Assembly (NCBI GenBank): GCA_008123405.1 | Contig: VSSA01000019.1 | Span: 20,093 to 84,092 of the forward strand | Length of the DNA stretch: 64,000 bases | Direction of reading: 5' to 3' | Origin: Nocardioides sp. BGMRC 2183 | Lineage (GTDB): Bacteria > Actinomycetota > Actinomycetes > Propionibacteriales > Nocardioidaceae | Shown here: positions 53,480 to 62,446 of the stretch, piece after piece | Layout of the letters: each line of letters begins with the position of its first letter | Numbering within the stretch: position 1 is the first letter of the stretch | Made by a program: the position numbers and the translations under genes | Notes under the pieces: generated by a model | Seen by the model: the letters and a program-made list of their open reading frames with translations, nothing else | What the model was told of the DNA's origin: nothing | The model's database searches: none

Positions 53480-53988
53480 GCTGGCTCGGCACCGATCACG
53501 GCCGGCTGGCCTCGGAACGGATCCTGGCAGCGGCGGCGGAGCTCTTCGCCGCTGAAGGCATCACCGCGCCGGGGATGGAGGAGGTGGCCCGCGCCGCCGG
53601 CTGCTCGCGGGCCACGCTCTACCGCTACTTCCCCAACCGGCGGGCGTTGGTCGCCGCCTTCGCACAGCGAGAGGCGACCGCGATCCTGGATCGGTTCGGC
53701 GACGCCGAACCAACGGGGCATTCAGGGCCGGCGGGGCTGGTCGCCACCGCGTTGCACTGCCTGGCCGAGGTCCGCTCGCGTACCTACCTCGAGCGCTGGT
53801 ACAGCACCGACGGCGGCAGCGAGCTGACCGCTGTGCTCACCTCGCCGGCCGTGCTCTCCCGGCTCGGACCTGACCCCGATCTCGCCGAAGGGGTGATCAG
53901 GCTGGTGGTCTCACTCCTGGTCACGCCCGGAGCCGACGCAGCCGCCGAGCGCCGGGTGTTGGAGCGATTGTTGGGCAGGCAGGACTAG
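53476..53988 (+). CDS. TetR family regulator
   Basis: 170 residues, somewhat short for TetR. The HTH is at about 10-55 (ASERILAAAAELFAAEGI, then CSRATLYRYFPNRRALV). The ligand domain is short. ATG 53476 overlaps the P450 stop (ATGA), so it is cotranscribed with its likely target and probably autoregulates through the operator at 52265. Confidence 0.92.
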   Translation: MSWLGTDHGRLASERILAAAAELFAAEGITAPGMEEVARAAGCSRATLYRYFPNRRALVAAFAQREATAILDRFGDAEPTGHSGPAGLVATALHCLAEVRSRTYLERWYSTDGGSELTAVLTSPAVLSRLGPDPDLAEGVIRLVVSLLVTPGADAAAERRVLERLLGRQD

Positions 53989-54009
53989 GCCGGCGGCAGC
54001 TCTCGGGAC

Positions 54010-54660
54010 TCAGCGGTCGGGCCGGCCGATCGGGTCGCTCACGGCGTTCGGGCCGGGTGCGGCCGTGAACGAGATCCGCTCCGAGGCGACCACCTGCTGG
54101 CCGTGCTTGCGGCGCAGGTCCGCCAACGCCTGGTCGTGCCACTGCCAGTCGACCGAGGCCACCGCATCGTGCGGGATCACGACCTGGAAGTCGTGGGCGT
54201 AACCGTCGACCGAGGTGGCGTGGATGCACGACTCGGTCGAGATGCCGACGAGCACCAGGGTCCGCACACCCAGCGTGCGCAGGCGCTGCGCCAGGTCCGT
54301 GCCGTGGAAGGCGCTGTCCCGGGTCTTGACCAGACCGGTGGCGATCGGAGCGAGCTCGGGCACGCGCCGCGCCTCGTCGCTGCCGGCGAGCAGTGTCGCG
54401 GTGCCGGAGCGCAGCATGTCCAACGTCCACGTCGACCGGTCCGCGGCATGCTCGGTGCGGACCTCCAGTACGGCGGCCCCGGCCGGCTGCGCGGCCGCGA
54501 CCAGACCGTTGACCGTGGCGACCAGGTCTGCGCGGCAGCGAGCCAGCTCCTCGTCCTCGAAGAACTTCTCCTGGAGGTCGATCACCAGCAGTGCCGTCGT
54601 ACCCGGGTCCAGCTGCAGCGGTAAGGATGCTTCGTCGCCCTTGTGCTCGGGTCGGCTCAC
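54010..54660 (-). CDS. Isochorismatase-like cysteine hydrolase
   Basis: 216 residues. The catalytic triad positions are seen: Asp in LLVIDLQEKF, Lys in GLVKTRDSAFHGT and Cys in GISTESCIHAT. The family hydrolyses amides or ethers such as nicotinamide-like substrates; the substrate is unknown. GTG 54660 follows TAGGCT by seven bases (leaderless). Convergent with the TetR gene and divergent from trkH. Confidence 0.88.
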   Translation of the reverse strand: MSRPEHKGDEASLPLQLDPGTTALLVIDLQEKFFEDEELARCRADLVATVNGLVAAAQPAGAAVLEVRTEHAADRSTWTLDMLRSGTATLLAGSDEARRVPELAPIATGLVKTRDSAFHGTDLAQRLRTLGVRTLVLVGISTESCIHATSVDGYAHDFQVVIPHDAVASVDWQWHDQALADLRRKHGQQVVASERISFTAAPGPNAVSDPIGRPDR

Positions 54661-54812
54661 CCGGCTCAGCCTATCGGCGCAGTCGGGGCCCGGTGGAGCA
54701 GGCAGCGCACGGGCGGCCGCACGCAGGCGCACCGCTCTCCCGAGCGCGGCCCGCACGAGGCATGACGCACATCACAGGCGACGGTCGGTCCCGACAGGCG
54801 TAGCCTCCTCGG

Positions 54813-56180
54813 GTGCCGATCGCCACGGACCCCACCGCCGGCCGCGGACGCCGGGCCTGGCTGCGCCATCCCGCGCAGGTCGTTGTCCTCGCGTTCGCCG
54901 CGGCGGTCTTGCTCGGCACGTTCCTGCTGATGCTGCCGGTCGCCACGACCGGCCCGGGCGGCGCTGGGTTCCTCACCGCCCTCTTCCAGGCCACCAGCGC
55001 GGTCTGCGTCACCGGACTGGTCACCGTGGACACCCCCGTCTACTGGTCCACCTTCGGCGAGGTCACCCTGTTGGCGCTGATCCAGGTCGGCGGGTTCGGG
55101 ATCATGACCCTCGCCTCGCTGCTCACCCTGGTCGTATTGCGACGCCTCGGCCTGCGGACGCGGCTGACCGCTGCCGCGGAGACGAAGGCGGCCGGGATGG
55201 GCGACCTGCGCACCGTGTTCAAGGGCGTCCTGACCATCACGATCCTCTTCGAGTCGCTGGTGGCGGCGGCGCTGACACTGCGCTTCGCCCTCGGGTACGA
55301 CGTGGAGTGGGGCCGTGCCTCCTATCTCGGTGTCTTCCACGCGATCTCGGCCTTCAACAACGCCGGGTTCGCCCTGTTCAGCGACAACCTGATCGGGTTC
55401 GCCGGCGACCCGTGGATCTGCCTGCCGATCGCCCTGGCGGTGATCGCCGGCGGCCTCGGGTTCCCGGTCTGGATCGAGCTGGCCAAGGACCGTTGGCACT
55501 GGCGCGCCTGGAACATGCACACCTCGATGACCATCAGTGCAACCCTGGCGCTGCTCCTGATCGGGACCGTCGTGGTCACCGCGAGCGAGTGGACCAATGC
55601 GGCGACGCTCGGCGCGCTCAGTCCGCCGGAGCGGTTGCTCGCGGGCTTCTTCCACTCGGTGATGCCGCGCACCGCCGGATTCAACGCGATCGACTACGGC
55701 CAGGCTCACGACGGCACGCTGCTGACCACCACGGGCCTGATGTTCATCGGCGGCGGCTCGGCCGGCACCGCCGGTGGCATCAAGGTGACCACGTTCATGG
55801 TGCTGGCCTGGGTGATCTGGGCCGAGGTGCGCGGCGAGCGGGACGTGGAGATGCACGGCCGCCGGATCGATGAGCGCGTGGTACGCCAGGCGCTGACCGT
55901 GGCCCTGCTCTCGGCCGGCGCGGTCCTCGCCTCGACGCTCGCGCTCGCCTACTTGACCGACGAGCGGCTGGACGCACTGATCTTCGAAGTGGTCTCCGCC
56001 TTCGCGACGGTCGGGCTCTCCACGGGCATCACCGCCGACCTCCCGGCGCTCGGGCAGCTCCTGCTGGTGGCGCTGATGTTCGTCGGCCGGCTCGGCCCGG
56101 TCACGCTGGTCTCCGCGCTCGCGCTCCGCGACCGCGGCAAGCTCTACCGACTCCCCGAAGGGAGGCCCCTCATTGGGTAA
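54813..56180 (+). CDS. trkH: Potassium uptake protein, TrkH/KtrB family
   Basis: 455 residues, four pseudo-repeats of membrane-pore-membrane. Selectivity-filter segments are SAVCVTGL, SAFNNAGF, MPRTAGFN and ATVGLSTGI, each with the conserved Gly. GGGSAGTAGGIKVTT is the gating loop. It imports K+ (with Na+ or H+). GTG 54813 follows TAGCCT (leaderless). The stop lies within the trkA start region. Confidence 0.95.
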   Translation: MPIATDPTAGRGRRAWLRHPAQVVVLAFAAAVLLGTFLLMLPVATTGPGGAGFLTALFQATSAVCVTGLVTVDTPVYWSTFGEVTLLALIQVGGFGIMTLASLLTLVVLRRLGLRTRLTAAAETKAAGMGDLRTVFKGVLTITILFESLVAAALTLRFALGYDVEWGRASYLGVFHAISAFNNAGFALFSDNLIGFAGDPWICLPIALAVIAGGLGFPVWIELAKDRWHWRAWNMHTSMTISATLALLLIGTVVVTASEWTNAATLGALSPPERLLAGFFHSVMPRTAGFNAIDYGQAHDGTLLTTTGLMFIGGGSAGTAGGIKVTTFMVLAWVIWAEVRGERDVEMHGRRIDERVVRQALTVALLSAGAVLASTLALAYLTDERLDALIFEVVSAFATVGLSTGITADLPALGQLLLVALMFVGRLGPVTLVSALALRDRGKLYRLPEGRPLIG

Positions 56181-56838
56181 GAACCTGACCAACGGCGTGG
56201 CGGTGCTCGGCCTGGGCCGGTTCGGACGATCGCTGGCGCTCGAGCTCGCGCTCCAGGGTGAGGACGTGCTCGGCATCGACGGCGACCCCAAGGTGGTCGC
56301 CGCACTGGCCGGGCGGCTCACCCACGTCGTGGAGGCCGATGCGACCGACCAGGAGGCGATGCGGCAGCTCTCCGTCGGGGACTTCTCCCGGGTGGTGATC
56401 GGCATGGGCACCGACCTGGAGTCCAGCATCCTCTCCGCCACGATCGCGCTCGAGCTGGGCGCCACCAAGGTGTGGGCGAAGGCGATCAGTCACGCACACG
56501 CCCGGATCCTCGATCGGATCGGCGTGCACCACGTGGTCCGCCCCGAGCACGACACCGGCAAGCGGGTCGCGCACCTGGTGCGCGGCGAGGAGATGCTCGA
56601 CTACATCGAGTTCGACCCGGGGTATGCCTTCGCCCGCGCCCCTGCCCCGCGCGCGCTGCACGGTCGCTCACTGCAGGGCTACGGCGTGCGCCAGGAGTAC
56701 GGCGTGACCATCGTCGCGGTCAAGCCGGCCGGCGGAAGCTTCGACTACGCCACCCCCTCCACCGTGCTGCGGCCGGGTGACGAGGTGATCGTCTCGGGGC
56801 CGGCGGTCCAGGTGGAGGCGTTCAGCAATCTGAGCTGA
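56173..56838 (+). CDS. trkA: Potassium uptake regulatory subunit TrkA/KtrA
   Basis: 221 residues: RCK-N Rossmann domain (VLGLGRFGRSLA, about 11-22; the ID.D acidic end of beta-2 binds the nucleotide ribose) and RCK-C domain (about 135-221). It gates TrkH in response to ATP/ADP or NAD(H). TTG 56173 overlaps the last codons of trkH and has GGAGG at 56161-56165. Confidence 0.94.
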   Translation: MGKNLTNGVAVLGLGRFGRSLALELALQGEDVLGIDGDPKVVAALAGRLTHVVEADATDQEAMRQLSVGDFSRVVIGMGTDLESSILSATIALELGATKVWAKAISHAHARILDRIGVHHVVRPEHDTGKRVAHLVRGEEMLDYIEFDPGYAFARAPAPRALHGRSLQGYGVRQEYGVTIVAVKPAGGSFDYATPSTVLRPGDEVIVSGPAVQVEAFSNLS

Positions 56839-56882
56839 CTCCACGCGGGTCGGGAGCCCTGGGAGACGGCTGGACCCTCGTG

Positions 56883-56904
56883 GCCTCGATCCGTGGATCG
56901 AGGC
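56883..56904 (+). terminator. Hairpin after trkHA
   Basis: GCCTCGATCC-GT-GGATCGAGGC, exact 10-bp stem, about 45 bases after the trkA stop. A further GC-rich stem lies at about 56915-56949. The rest of the 224-base gap to 57063 shows no gene. Confidence 0.72.
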
Positions 56905-57062
56905 TTGGGAGCGGGGCCGCGGCGACTCGGGGGAAAGCCGCCGCGACCCCTCTCCTGGACGGCGCGGTCGTCGTGCTCGGGACACTCGGCTCCGCGCGCC
57001 CAGGAGCCTGACCTCAGGATGCCAGGGTCGAGGGCGTAACGCGATGGGTGCGGTGCATCGAT

Positions 57063-58793
57063 TCACAGGTTGCGCGCGATGGCGCGACCGGCGGTCCGCC
57101 CCGAGAAGATGCAGCCACCGAGGAAGGTGCCCTCGAGCGCGTTGTAGCCGTGCACCCCTCCGCCGCCGAACCCGGCGACCTCGCCGGCGGCGTACAGGCC
57201 GGGGATCGGCGTGCCGTCGGCGCGTAGGCACTGGGCGTCGAGGTTGGTCTCGAGGCCGCCGAGGGTCTTGCGGGAGAGGATGTTGAGGCGGACCGCGATC
57301 AACGGGCCGTGCTCGGGGTCGAGGATCCGATGCGGCTTGGCCACCCGGATCACCTTCTCGGTGACCAGGTTTCGGGCGTTGGCGATCGCCATCAGCTGGA
57401 CGTCCTTGGAGAACGGGTTGCCCACCTCACGGTCGCGTGCCTCGATCTGGCGGCGCAGGTCGTCGACGTCGAGCTTGGGGCCGCGCGCGAGATCGTTCAT
57501 CCCGGTGACGAGTGCGTCGAGGTCGTCGGCGACCACGAAGTCGACGCCGTGCTCCTTGAACGCCTCCACCGGCCCGGGCGCGCCCTTGGCCACCCTGCTC
57601 TTGAGCAGGAACCGCACGTCCTTGCCGGTGATGTCGGGGTTCTGCTCGGAGCCAGAGAGCCCGAACTCCTTCTCGATGATCGACTGGGTCAGCACGAACC
57701 AGGAGTAGTCGTGGCCGGCGGCCAGGATCTGCTTCATCGCGCCGTTCGTGTCGGCGCCCGGCACGCCTGACATGCCCTCGAGCCGCTTGCCGTTGGCGTC
57801 GAACCACATCGACGACGGTCCGGGCAGGATCCGGATCGCATGGTCGGACCAGACCGGGTCCCAGTTGTGGATGCCCTCGGTGTAGGCCCACATCCGGTCG
57901 CGGTTGACGACCGAGGCTCCGGTCGACTCGGTGATGCCCAGCATCCGGCCGTCGACGTAGTCGGGGACGCCCGCGATCAGATGCTCGGGGACCGCGCCCA
58001 TCCGTTCGGTGGGCCAGTTGCGGCGCATCAGCTCGAAGTTGTGGCCGATCCCGCCGCTGCTCACCACGACCGCCGCCGCTCGCAGCTCGAAGTCACCGAC
58101 CACGTCACGGTTGCTGCGCACACCGCGCTCGCCGCCGTCCTCGGCGAGGCGGGAGCCGCGTACGCCGACCACGGCACCGTCCTCGGTGACCAGGTCGTCG
58201 ACCCGGTGCCGGAAGCCGAACCGGACCAGGCCGTCGCGCTCGGCGGCGAGGACCGGCTCGGCGAAGACCCGGACCACCTCCGGTCCGGTACCCCAGGTGA
58301 GGTGGAAGCGGGGGACCGAGTTGCCGTGGCCCTGCGCCCGTCCGTCGCCGCGCTCGGCCCAGCCCACGAACGGCAGGGACTTGAGGCCGAGTGCGTTGAG
58401 ATAGGCCTGCTTCTCGGTGTGCGCGAACCGTACGTACGCCTCTGCCCACCGCCGCGGCCAGTGGTCCTCGCCGCGCTCCGGACCGTCCGTCCCGTCGCCG
58501 AGACGGTCGAACTGGGCGCTCCCCATCCAGTCCTGCACGGCGAGGTCGTAGCTGTCCTTGATCCCGGTACGTCGCTGCTGGGCGGAGTCGACGAAGAGCA
58601 GGCCCCCGAGCGACCACCAGGCCTGGCCGCCCAGGTTGGCGCGGCTCTCCTGGTCCAGGACCAGCACCCGCTTTCCGGCCTGGGCGAGCTCGTAGGTCGC
58701 CACCAAGCCGGCGAGGCCGGCGCCCACCACGATCGCGTCAGGGGCGAAGTCGCCCGGCTGCGTCGTACCGGCGGCGGGGGTCGGGTCGGTCAT
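57063..58793 (-). CDS. FAD-binding dehydrogenase (fumarate reductase/KstD superfamily)
   Basis: 576 residues. Dinucleotide-binding VVGAGLAGLVATYELAQ lies at about 22-38 with the FAD Glu at the end of LVLDQE. The C-terminal GLYAAGEVAGFGGGGVHGYN closes the FAD domain. It belongs to the flavoprotein group that includes ketosteroid dehydrogenases and fumarate reductases, subgroup annotated only as FAD-binding dehydrogenase. The substrate is unknown. ATG 58793 overlaps the TetR stop (ATGA). Confidence 0.9.
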   Translation of the reverse strand: MTDPTPAAGTTQPGDFAPDAIVVGAGLAGLVATYELAQAGKRVLVLDQESRANLGGQAWWSLGGLLFVDSAQQRRTGIKDSYDLAVQDWMGSAQFDRLGDGTDGPERGEDHWPRRWAEAYVRFAHTEKQAYLNALGLKSLPFVGWAERGDGRAQGHGNSVPRFHLTWGTGPEVVRVFAEPVLAAERDGLVRFGFRHRVDDLVTEDGAVVGVRGSRLAEDGGERGVRSNRDVVGDFELRAAAVVVSSGGIGHNFELMRRNWPTERMGAVPEHLIAGVPDYVDGRMLGITESTGASVVNRDRMWAYTEGIHNWDPVWSDHAIRILPGPSSMWFDANGKRLEGMSGVPGADTNGAMKQILAAGHDYSWFVLTQSIIEKEFGLSGSEQNPDITGKDVRFLLKSRVAKGAPGPVEAFKEHGVDFVVADDLDALVTGMNDLARGPKLDVDDLRRQIEARDREVGNPFSKDVQLMAIANARNLVTEKVIRVAKPHRILDPEHGPLIAVRLNILSRKTLGGLETNLDAQCLRADGTPIPGLYAAGEVAGFGGGGVHGYNALEGTFLGGCIFSGRTAGRAIARNL

Positions 58794-59416
58794 CGGCTCT
58801 CCTGGGTGTAGCGGGCGACGATCATCTGGGCGAGCAGGTCCATGGCCGCCTGCTGGGTGGGACCGGGGGCAGAGGCAGCGTCGGCGTCGGGCGCCGCGAA
58901 GGCCCAGCCGTCGAAGACGTTGACGACCAGGCTGAGCAGGGCCGGGATCTCCTCGGGAGGCAGTACGTCGCCCCACTGGTCGGTGGCCAGCGCGAGCATC
59001 TGCAGCCCGAACTCGAGCCGGGCGGGACGCAGCGCGGCACGCAGCTCGGCGTCCGAACGGGCGGCGACCAGGAGCTCACGCCAGGTCTGGTTCGTGGGCG
59101 AGAGCACCACTGCCCGGAGCTCGCCGAGGGTCGCCGTCACTCCGGCCACGTCGCGCACGTCCCCGGCGAACGCCGAGCGAGCCTGTTCGACGTTGAGCTC
59201 GGCGGCGCGTGCGGCCGCGGCCACGAACAGGTCCTGCCGGGTCTTGAAGTGCCGGAACAACGCTCCCTGGCTGACGCCGGCCCGAGCGCAGATCGCCGCC
59301 GTGGACGTGGCGGCGTACCCACGTTCGGCGAGGCTGGCGATGGTCGCCTCCAGCAGCGCTCCGATCGTCGCGTCCCGACGCTCCGCCTGGGTGCGACGGG
59401 TTGCAGGTGCGGGCAC
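58790..59416 (-). CDS. TetR family regulator upstream of the FAD dehydrogenase
   Basis: 208 residues. HTH about 10-58 (RRDATIGALLEATIASLAERG, split by family pattern, then GVSQGALFRHFKTRQDL). GTG 59416 has AAAGGG about eight bases upstream; a GTG at 59446 would add ten residues and pass through the operator. It is translationally coupled to the dehydrogenase, so it probably represses its own operon. Confidence 0.92.
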   Translation of the reverse strand: MPAPATRRTQAERRDATIGALLEATIASLAERGYAATSTAAICARAGVSQGALFRHFKTRQDLFVAAAARAAELNVEQARSAFAGDVRDVAGVTATLGELRAVVLSPTNQTWRELLVAARSDAELRAALRPARLEFGLQMLALATDQWGDVLPPEEIPALLSLVVNVFDGWAFAAPDADAASAPGPTQQAAMDLLAQMIVARYTQESR

Positions 59417-59437
59417 GAGAAGGACCCTTTCATAAAA

Positions 59438-59451
59438 AGCGATCACTCGCT
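59438..59451. promoter_or_regulatory. Candidate TetR operator
   Basis: AGCGA-TCAC-TCGCT, exact 5-bp arms inside the wider ATAAAAAGCGATCACTCGCT, just upstream of the TetR gene. It is of typical size and position for autoregulation. Confidence 0.5.
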
Positions 59452-59546
59452 ATCTTGATGGGCAGGGAGGGATCGTCGCGCCCGCCGGCCGCACCACGGC
59501 ACTGCCCCGGTTGCGGTCGTCGGGCGCGGCGATGGAGCGGCTCGGG

Positions 59547-59987
59547 TCAGAACCTCCGCATCTGGTAGTGACCGAGCGTGGTCGCCACCACCGTGCCCGC
59601 CTCGTCGGTCACCTCGGTCTCGAGCTGGAAGTTGGACTTCCCGTGCTCCTCGGTCTCGGCGAGAATCCGGCTGATCTCGTCCTCGGTCAGCCTCGCCCGG
59701 GCCACCACGTCGGTGTTGGCCGGCCGGCGGAAGTCGATCTCGAGCCGCTTGACCAGTGGTACCGCTCCCTCGAGCACCAACGACGTACTGGCGTAGAGCC
59801 CGCCGAGCACCTCGGCGACGGTGAACAGCGAGCCGGCGTAGGCGGACCCGAAGTGGTTGCGGTTGATGTCGATCGGGAGTCGCGCGGCGACCGTCGTCCG
59901 GTCTGCCTCCACGACCTCCACCTCCATCGCTGCCAGGACCGGGATCATCGTCCGCACGTAGGCGGTGAGCTCTGCTGGGGTGGGCAC
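59547..59987 (-). CDS. Hotdog thioesterase-like protein (YiiD C-terminal/DUF4442 type)
   Basis: 146 residues. INRNHFGSAYAGSLFTVAEVLGG matches the hotdog helix region of the YiiD C-terminal/DUF4442 family, and the end TTLGHYQMR is also typical. It is probably an acyl-CoA thioesterase; the substrate is unknown. GTG 59987. It stands in series with the GyrI-like gene upstream. Confidence 0.85.
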   Translation of the reverse strand: MPTPAELTAYVRTMIPVLAAMEVEVVEADRTTVAARLPIDINRNHFGSAYAGSLFTVAEVLGGLYASTSLVLEGAVPLVKRLEIDFRRPANTDVVARARLTEDEISRILAETEEHGKSNFQLETEVTDEAGTVVATTLGHYQMRRF

Positions 59988-60021
59988 CCGTTCAATCTAT
60001 CCGCTGACGGGCGTGGCACGG

Positions 60022-60645
60022 TCAGGAGCGGAGCGGCTCGACAGGTTGTCGCAGGATGGTCCGCTGCCGCTCCGGCGGCACCCGACGGACGTCGCTCAGG
60101 TAGATCTCGTGGTGGGTGCCGGCGAGTCGGAGTCCGTGGTCGGGGAGGTACTCGTGGTGCAGCCGTCGCAGTACTGGCCCCTCCTCGTCGAAGGCGCCGA
60201 CATGCAGGGTCTGCACCACGCGACCCTCGGTCAGCGACAGCAGGCGCAGCTCGTCGAGCCGAGGCGGATCCTTGGCGCCGGCCCGCTCACGTGCCGCCGC
60301 CACCTCGTGCTCGCCCAGCCAACTGGGGACCAGCAGCATGAGGGTCCAGTCCCACGCGGACTTGTCGCGGGCGGTGGTGAACGCATCCATGTCCGCGGCC
60401 CACCACAGCCCCTCCAGCGGCGGTACGACGTAGTCGCGGCCGAGGTCGGTCTTGCTGGCGAACTTGAGCGCATAGGCCACCGGATACAGGGTCGCGATCG
60501 CGCCCGCGAACGCCGGGGAGGAGTTCGGATCGCCGTGACCGTCCACGGCCAGGTAGTGGCGTTCGGGGATATCGAGCTCATCGAAGCGCCCCTGGGCAGC
60601 GCGGTAGCCGGGCACGCTGCGCTTGAGATCGACCTTGTCAGCCAT
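60022..60645 (-). CDS. GyrI-like small-molecule-binding domain protein
   Basis: 207 residues. ERHYLAVDGHGDPNSSPAFAGAIATLYPVAYALKF (quoted in parts: ERHYLAVDGHGDP and AIATLYPVAYALKF) and the C-terminal HHEIYLSDVRRV identify the GyrI-like/SOUL-like family seen as stand-alone proteins in actinobacteria and firmicutes. Ligand unknown. ATG 60645 has only a weak ribosome site. Confidence 0.85.
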   Translation of the reverse strand: MADKVDLKRSVPGYRAAQGRFDELDIPERHYLAVDGHGDPNSSPAFAGAIATLYPVAYALKFASKTDLGRDYVVPPLEGLWWAADMDAFTTARDKSAWDWTLMLLVPSWLGEHEVAAARERAGAKDPPRLDELRLLSLTEGRVVQTLHVGAFDEEGPVLRRLHHEYLPDHGLRLAGTHHEIYLSDVRRVPPERQRTILRQPVEPLRS

Positions 60646-60660
60646 GGGTCGAGGCTCAGG

Positions 60661-60933
60661 TCATACCGGGTCGTCGTCCTCGGAGGTGTCGGCCGGCTCC
60701 TCGTCCGCGGTTTCGGTGGCGCGGGTCGAGGTGTCCTCGCCCTCCTTCATCTCGGCCGGAACATCCTCCGTCGACGGGTTCTTCTCCGGATGCGGATCGT
60801 GCGAGACGACGTCGGGCTCGGGGCTGTCGAGGTCGTCGCCGGTGTCGTGCTCGATCGCGTCGGCTCCGCCGGGTTCGGGCTCGCCGGGCTCGATCACCGG
60901 GTCGGGCCGCGGCCCGAAGTCGTTTCCTGCCAT
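60661..60933 (-). CDS. Small acidic disordered protein
   Basis: 90 residues, about one third Asp/Glu, many Pro, no Cys, no hydrophobic core: intrinsically disordered. It starts MAGNDFGPRPDPV. ATG 60933 has AGGAGG six bases upstream, strong support that it is translated. No function is recognised. Another acidic small gene lies directly upstream. Confidence 0.65.
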   Translation of the reverse strand: MAGNDFGPRPDPVIEPGEPEPGGADAIEHDTGDDLDSPEPDVVSHDPHPEKNPSTEDVPAEMKEGEDTSTRATETADEEPADTSEDDDPV

Positions 60934-60990
60934 GTCGCCTCCTGAGGTGTCGGTCGGGTCGGTGGGGTCGGTGGGATCACGCCCCTGCGG

Positions 60991-61167
60991 TCACTGCGAG
61001 GGCTGGTCCTGGGAACTGCCGGCGTTCTCGGCCTGGAGGTCGCGGTCGCTCTCCGGCTCTTCCGGGTCGGCGTCCTCGGCGTCCGGGGCCTCGCTCGGGT
61101 GCTCGTCGGCGGGCGGCTCGGTGAGGTCGACCCCCTCGTCGTACTCCTCCGGCACGGGCGCGGTCAT
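60991..61167 (-). CDS. Very small acidic protein
   Basis: 58 residues from ATG 61167 (MTAPVPEEYDEGVDLTEP), about 40% Asp/Glu, no Cys, disordered. GGAG lies about nine bases upstream. An earlier ATG gives an Arg/His-rich leader that looks non-coding. It is in series with the 90-aa acidic gene and of similar composition. Confidence 0.55.
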   Translation of the reverse strand: MTAPVPEEYDEGVDLTEPPADEHPSEAPDAEDADPEEPESDRDLQAENAGSSQDQPSQ

Positions 61168-61372
61168 GACCCGGCTCCGGGGCGGTGCGTGGCTGGGTGG
61201 ACGGACATGGGCTGCCTCCTCCGCTTGCTGGTCCCGCTCGCTGACGCGGTGTCGGCCTCCACCGTAGCCAGCGGGGTGCGACGTCGACATCACCCGTCGA
61301 GGTGGTGCGGCGGGGCGGGTCGAGGGCCGACCCCACCTCAGGTCCCCCCGGGGCCGGCCCTACGCTCCGGGC

Positions 61373-61417
61373 ATGAACGTGGTGCGCATCCCGACCTGGC
61401 CCGACCGCGCACACTGA
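61373..61417 (+). CDS. Leaderless 14-codon upstream ORF (possible leader peptide)
   Basis: ATG 61373 follows TACGCT by six bases, so it would be the first codon of a leaderless mRNA. It opens MNVVRIPTWPDRAH and stops at 61415-61417, 12 bases before the ATG of the gamma-carbonic anhydrase. No repeated regulatory codon is evident, so an attenuation role is not shown. Confidence 0.45.
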   Translation: MNVVRIPTWPDRAH

Positions 61418-61429
61418 TCGAGGAGAAGG

Positions 61430-61957
61430 ATGAGCAACCTCTACGAGTACGACGGCAAGCGACCCACGATCCACCCCGATGCCTGGATCGCGCCGACCGC
61501 GACCGTCATCGGCGATGTGACGGTCGAGGCCGGCGCCAGCGTCTGGTACGGCGCAGTGCTGCGCGCCGACATCTCCCCGATCCGCATCGGCGCCCGCTCG
61601 AACATCCAGGACGGCGTCGTACTGCACACCGGGCCGGACGCACCGATGACGATCGGTGTCGATGTCACCGTCGGCCACGGCTGCGTGCTGCACGGCCTGG
61701 AGGTCGGCGACAACGCACTGATCGGCAACGGGGCAGTGGTGCTCGACGGCGCCGTGGTCGGGCCGCGCAGCGTGGTCTCCGCCGGCGCGGTGGTGGGCCC
61801 GGGGTCCACGGTGCCCACCGGGATGATCGTCGCCGGCCAGCCGGCGAAGGTGATCAAGAGCGTGGAGGGCAGCTCGGCCGAGCTGTGGCTCGACCACAAC
61901 GCGGAGTACTACGCCGGCCTGGCCGCACGGCATGCCGCCACGACGCGCCCAATCTGA
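61430..61957 (+). CDS. Gamma-carbonic anhydrase family protein
   Basis: 175 residues, left-handed beta-helix with hexapeptide repeats (ATVIGDVTVEAGASVWYGAVLRAD). Metal-type His are seen in VVLHTG and VGHGCVLHGL. Such proteins (YrdA/CaiE-like) are often of unproven activity. ATG 61430 has GAGGAGAAGG upstream. A short leaderless ORF lies in its 5' region. Confidence 0.92.
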   Translation: MSNLYEYDGKRPTIHPDAWIAPTATVIGDVTVEAGASVWYGAVLRADISPIRIGARSNIQDGVVLHTGPDAPMTIGVDVTVGHGCVLHGLEVGDNALIGNGAVVLDGAVVGPRSVVSAGAVVGPGSTVPTGMIVAGQPAKVIKSVEGSSAELWLDHNAEYYAGLAARHAATTRPI

Positions 61958-61975
61958 TCCGGGCCGCGAGCAGGG

Positions 61976-62446
61976 TCAGGCCAGGCGAGCCGGGAATCCG
62001 CCGGTGGCCACCGGACCCCACGAGGTCGCCGTGATCCGCAGCAACGACTTGCCCTGATCGATCATCGCCTGCCGATACTCCTCCCAGTCCGGGTGCTCAC
62101 CGGAGATGGCACGGAAGTACTCCACGAGCCCGTCGACCGCCTCGGGTACGTCGATCACCTCGCAGGTCCCGTCGACCTGGACCCACGGTCCGTCCCACTC
62201 GTCCGAGAGGACCACGACACTCACCTGGGGCGTCGTACGCGCGTTGCGCACCTTGGCGCGCTCGGGATAGCTGGCGATGACGAGTCGACCGGCGTCATCC
62301 ACTCCGCCGGTCACCGGCGAGGCCTGCGGGGAGCCGTCGGCACGGCGGGTGATCAGGATGAAGCGGTGTCGGTGGCGGACGAAGTCGAGCAGCTCCGCAA
62401 CCTCGACGTCGGTGGTGGTCGCGATGGTTCGTGGCATGCCCGACAT
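61976..62446 (-). CDS. PPOX-class F420-dependent oxidoreductase
   Basis: 156 residues, split-barrel flavin/deazaflavin fold. FILITRRADGSPQASPVTGGVD, then GRLVIASYPERAKVRNARTTPQVSV (each matched in part), marks the TIGR03618-like Rv1155 group. It probably uses F420H2 or FMN; the substrate is unknown. ATG 62446 overlaps the stop of the DJ-1 gene (TGATG), so translation is coupled. Confidence 0.88.
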   Translation of the reverse strand: MSGMPRTIATTTDVEVAELLDFVRHRHRFILITRRADGSPQASPVTGGVDDAGRLVIASYPERAKVRNARTTPQVSVVVLSDEWDGPWVQVDGTCEVIDVPEAVDGLVEYFRAISGEHPDWEEYRQAMIDQGKSLLRITATSWGPVATGGFPARLA

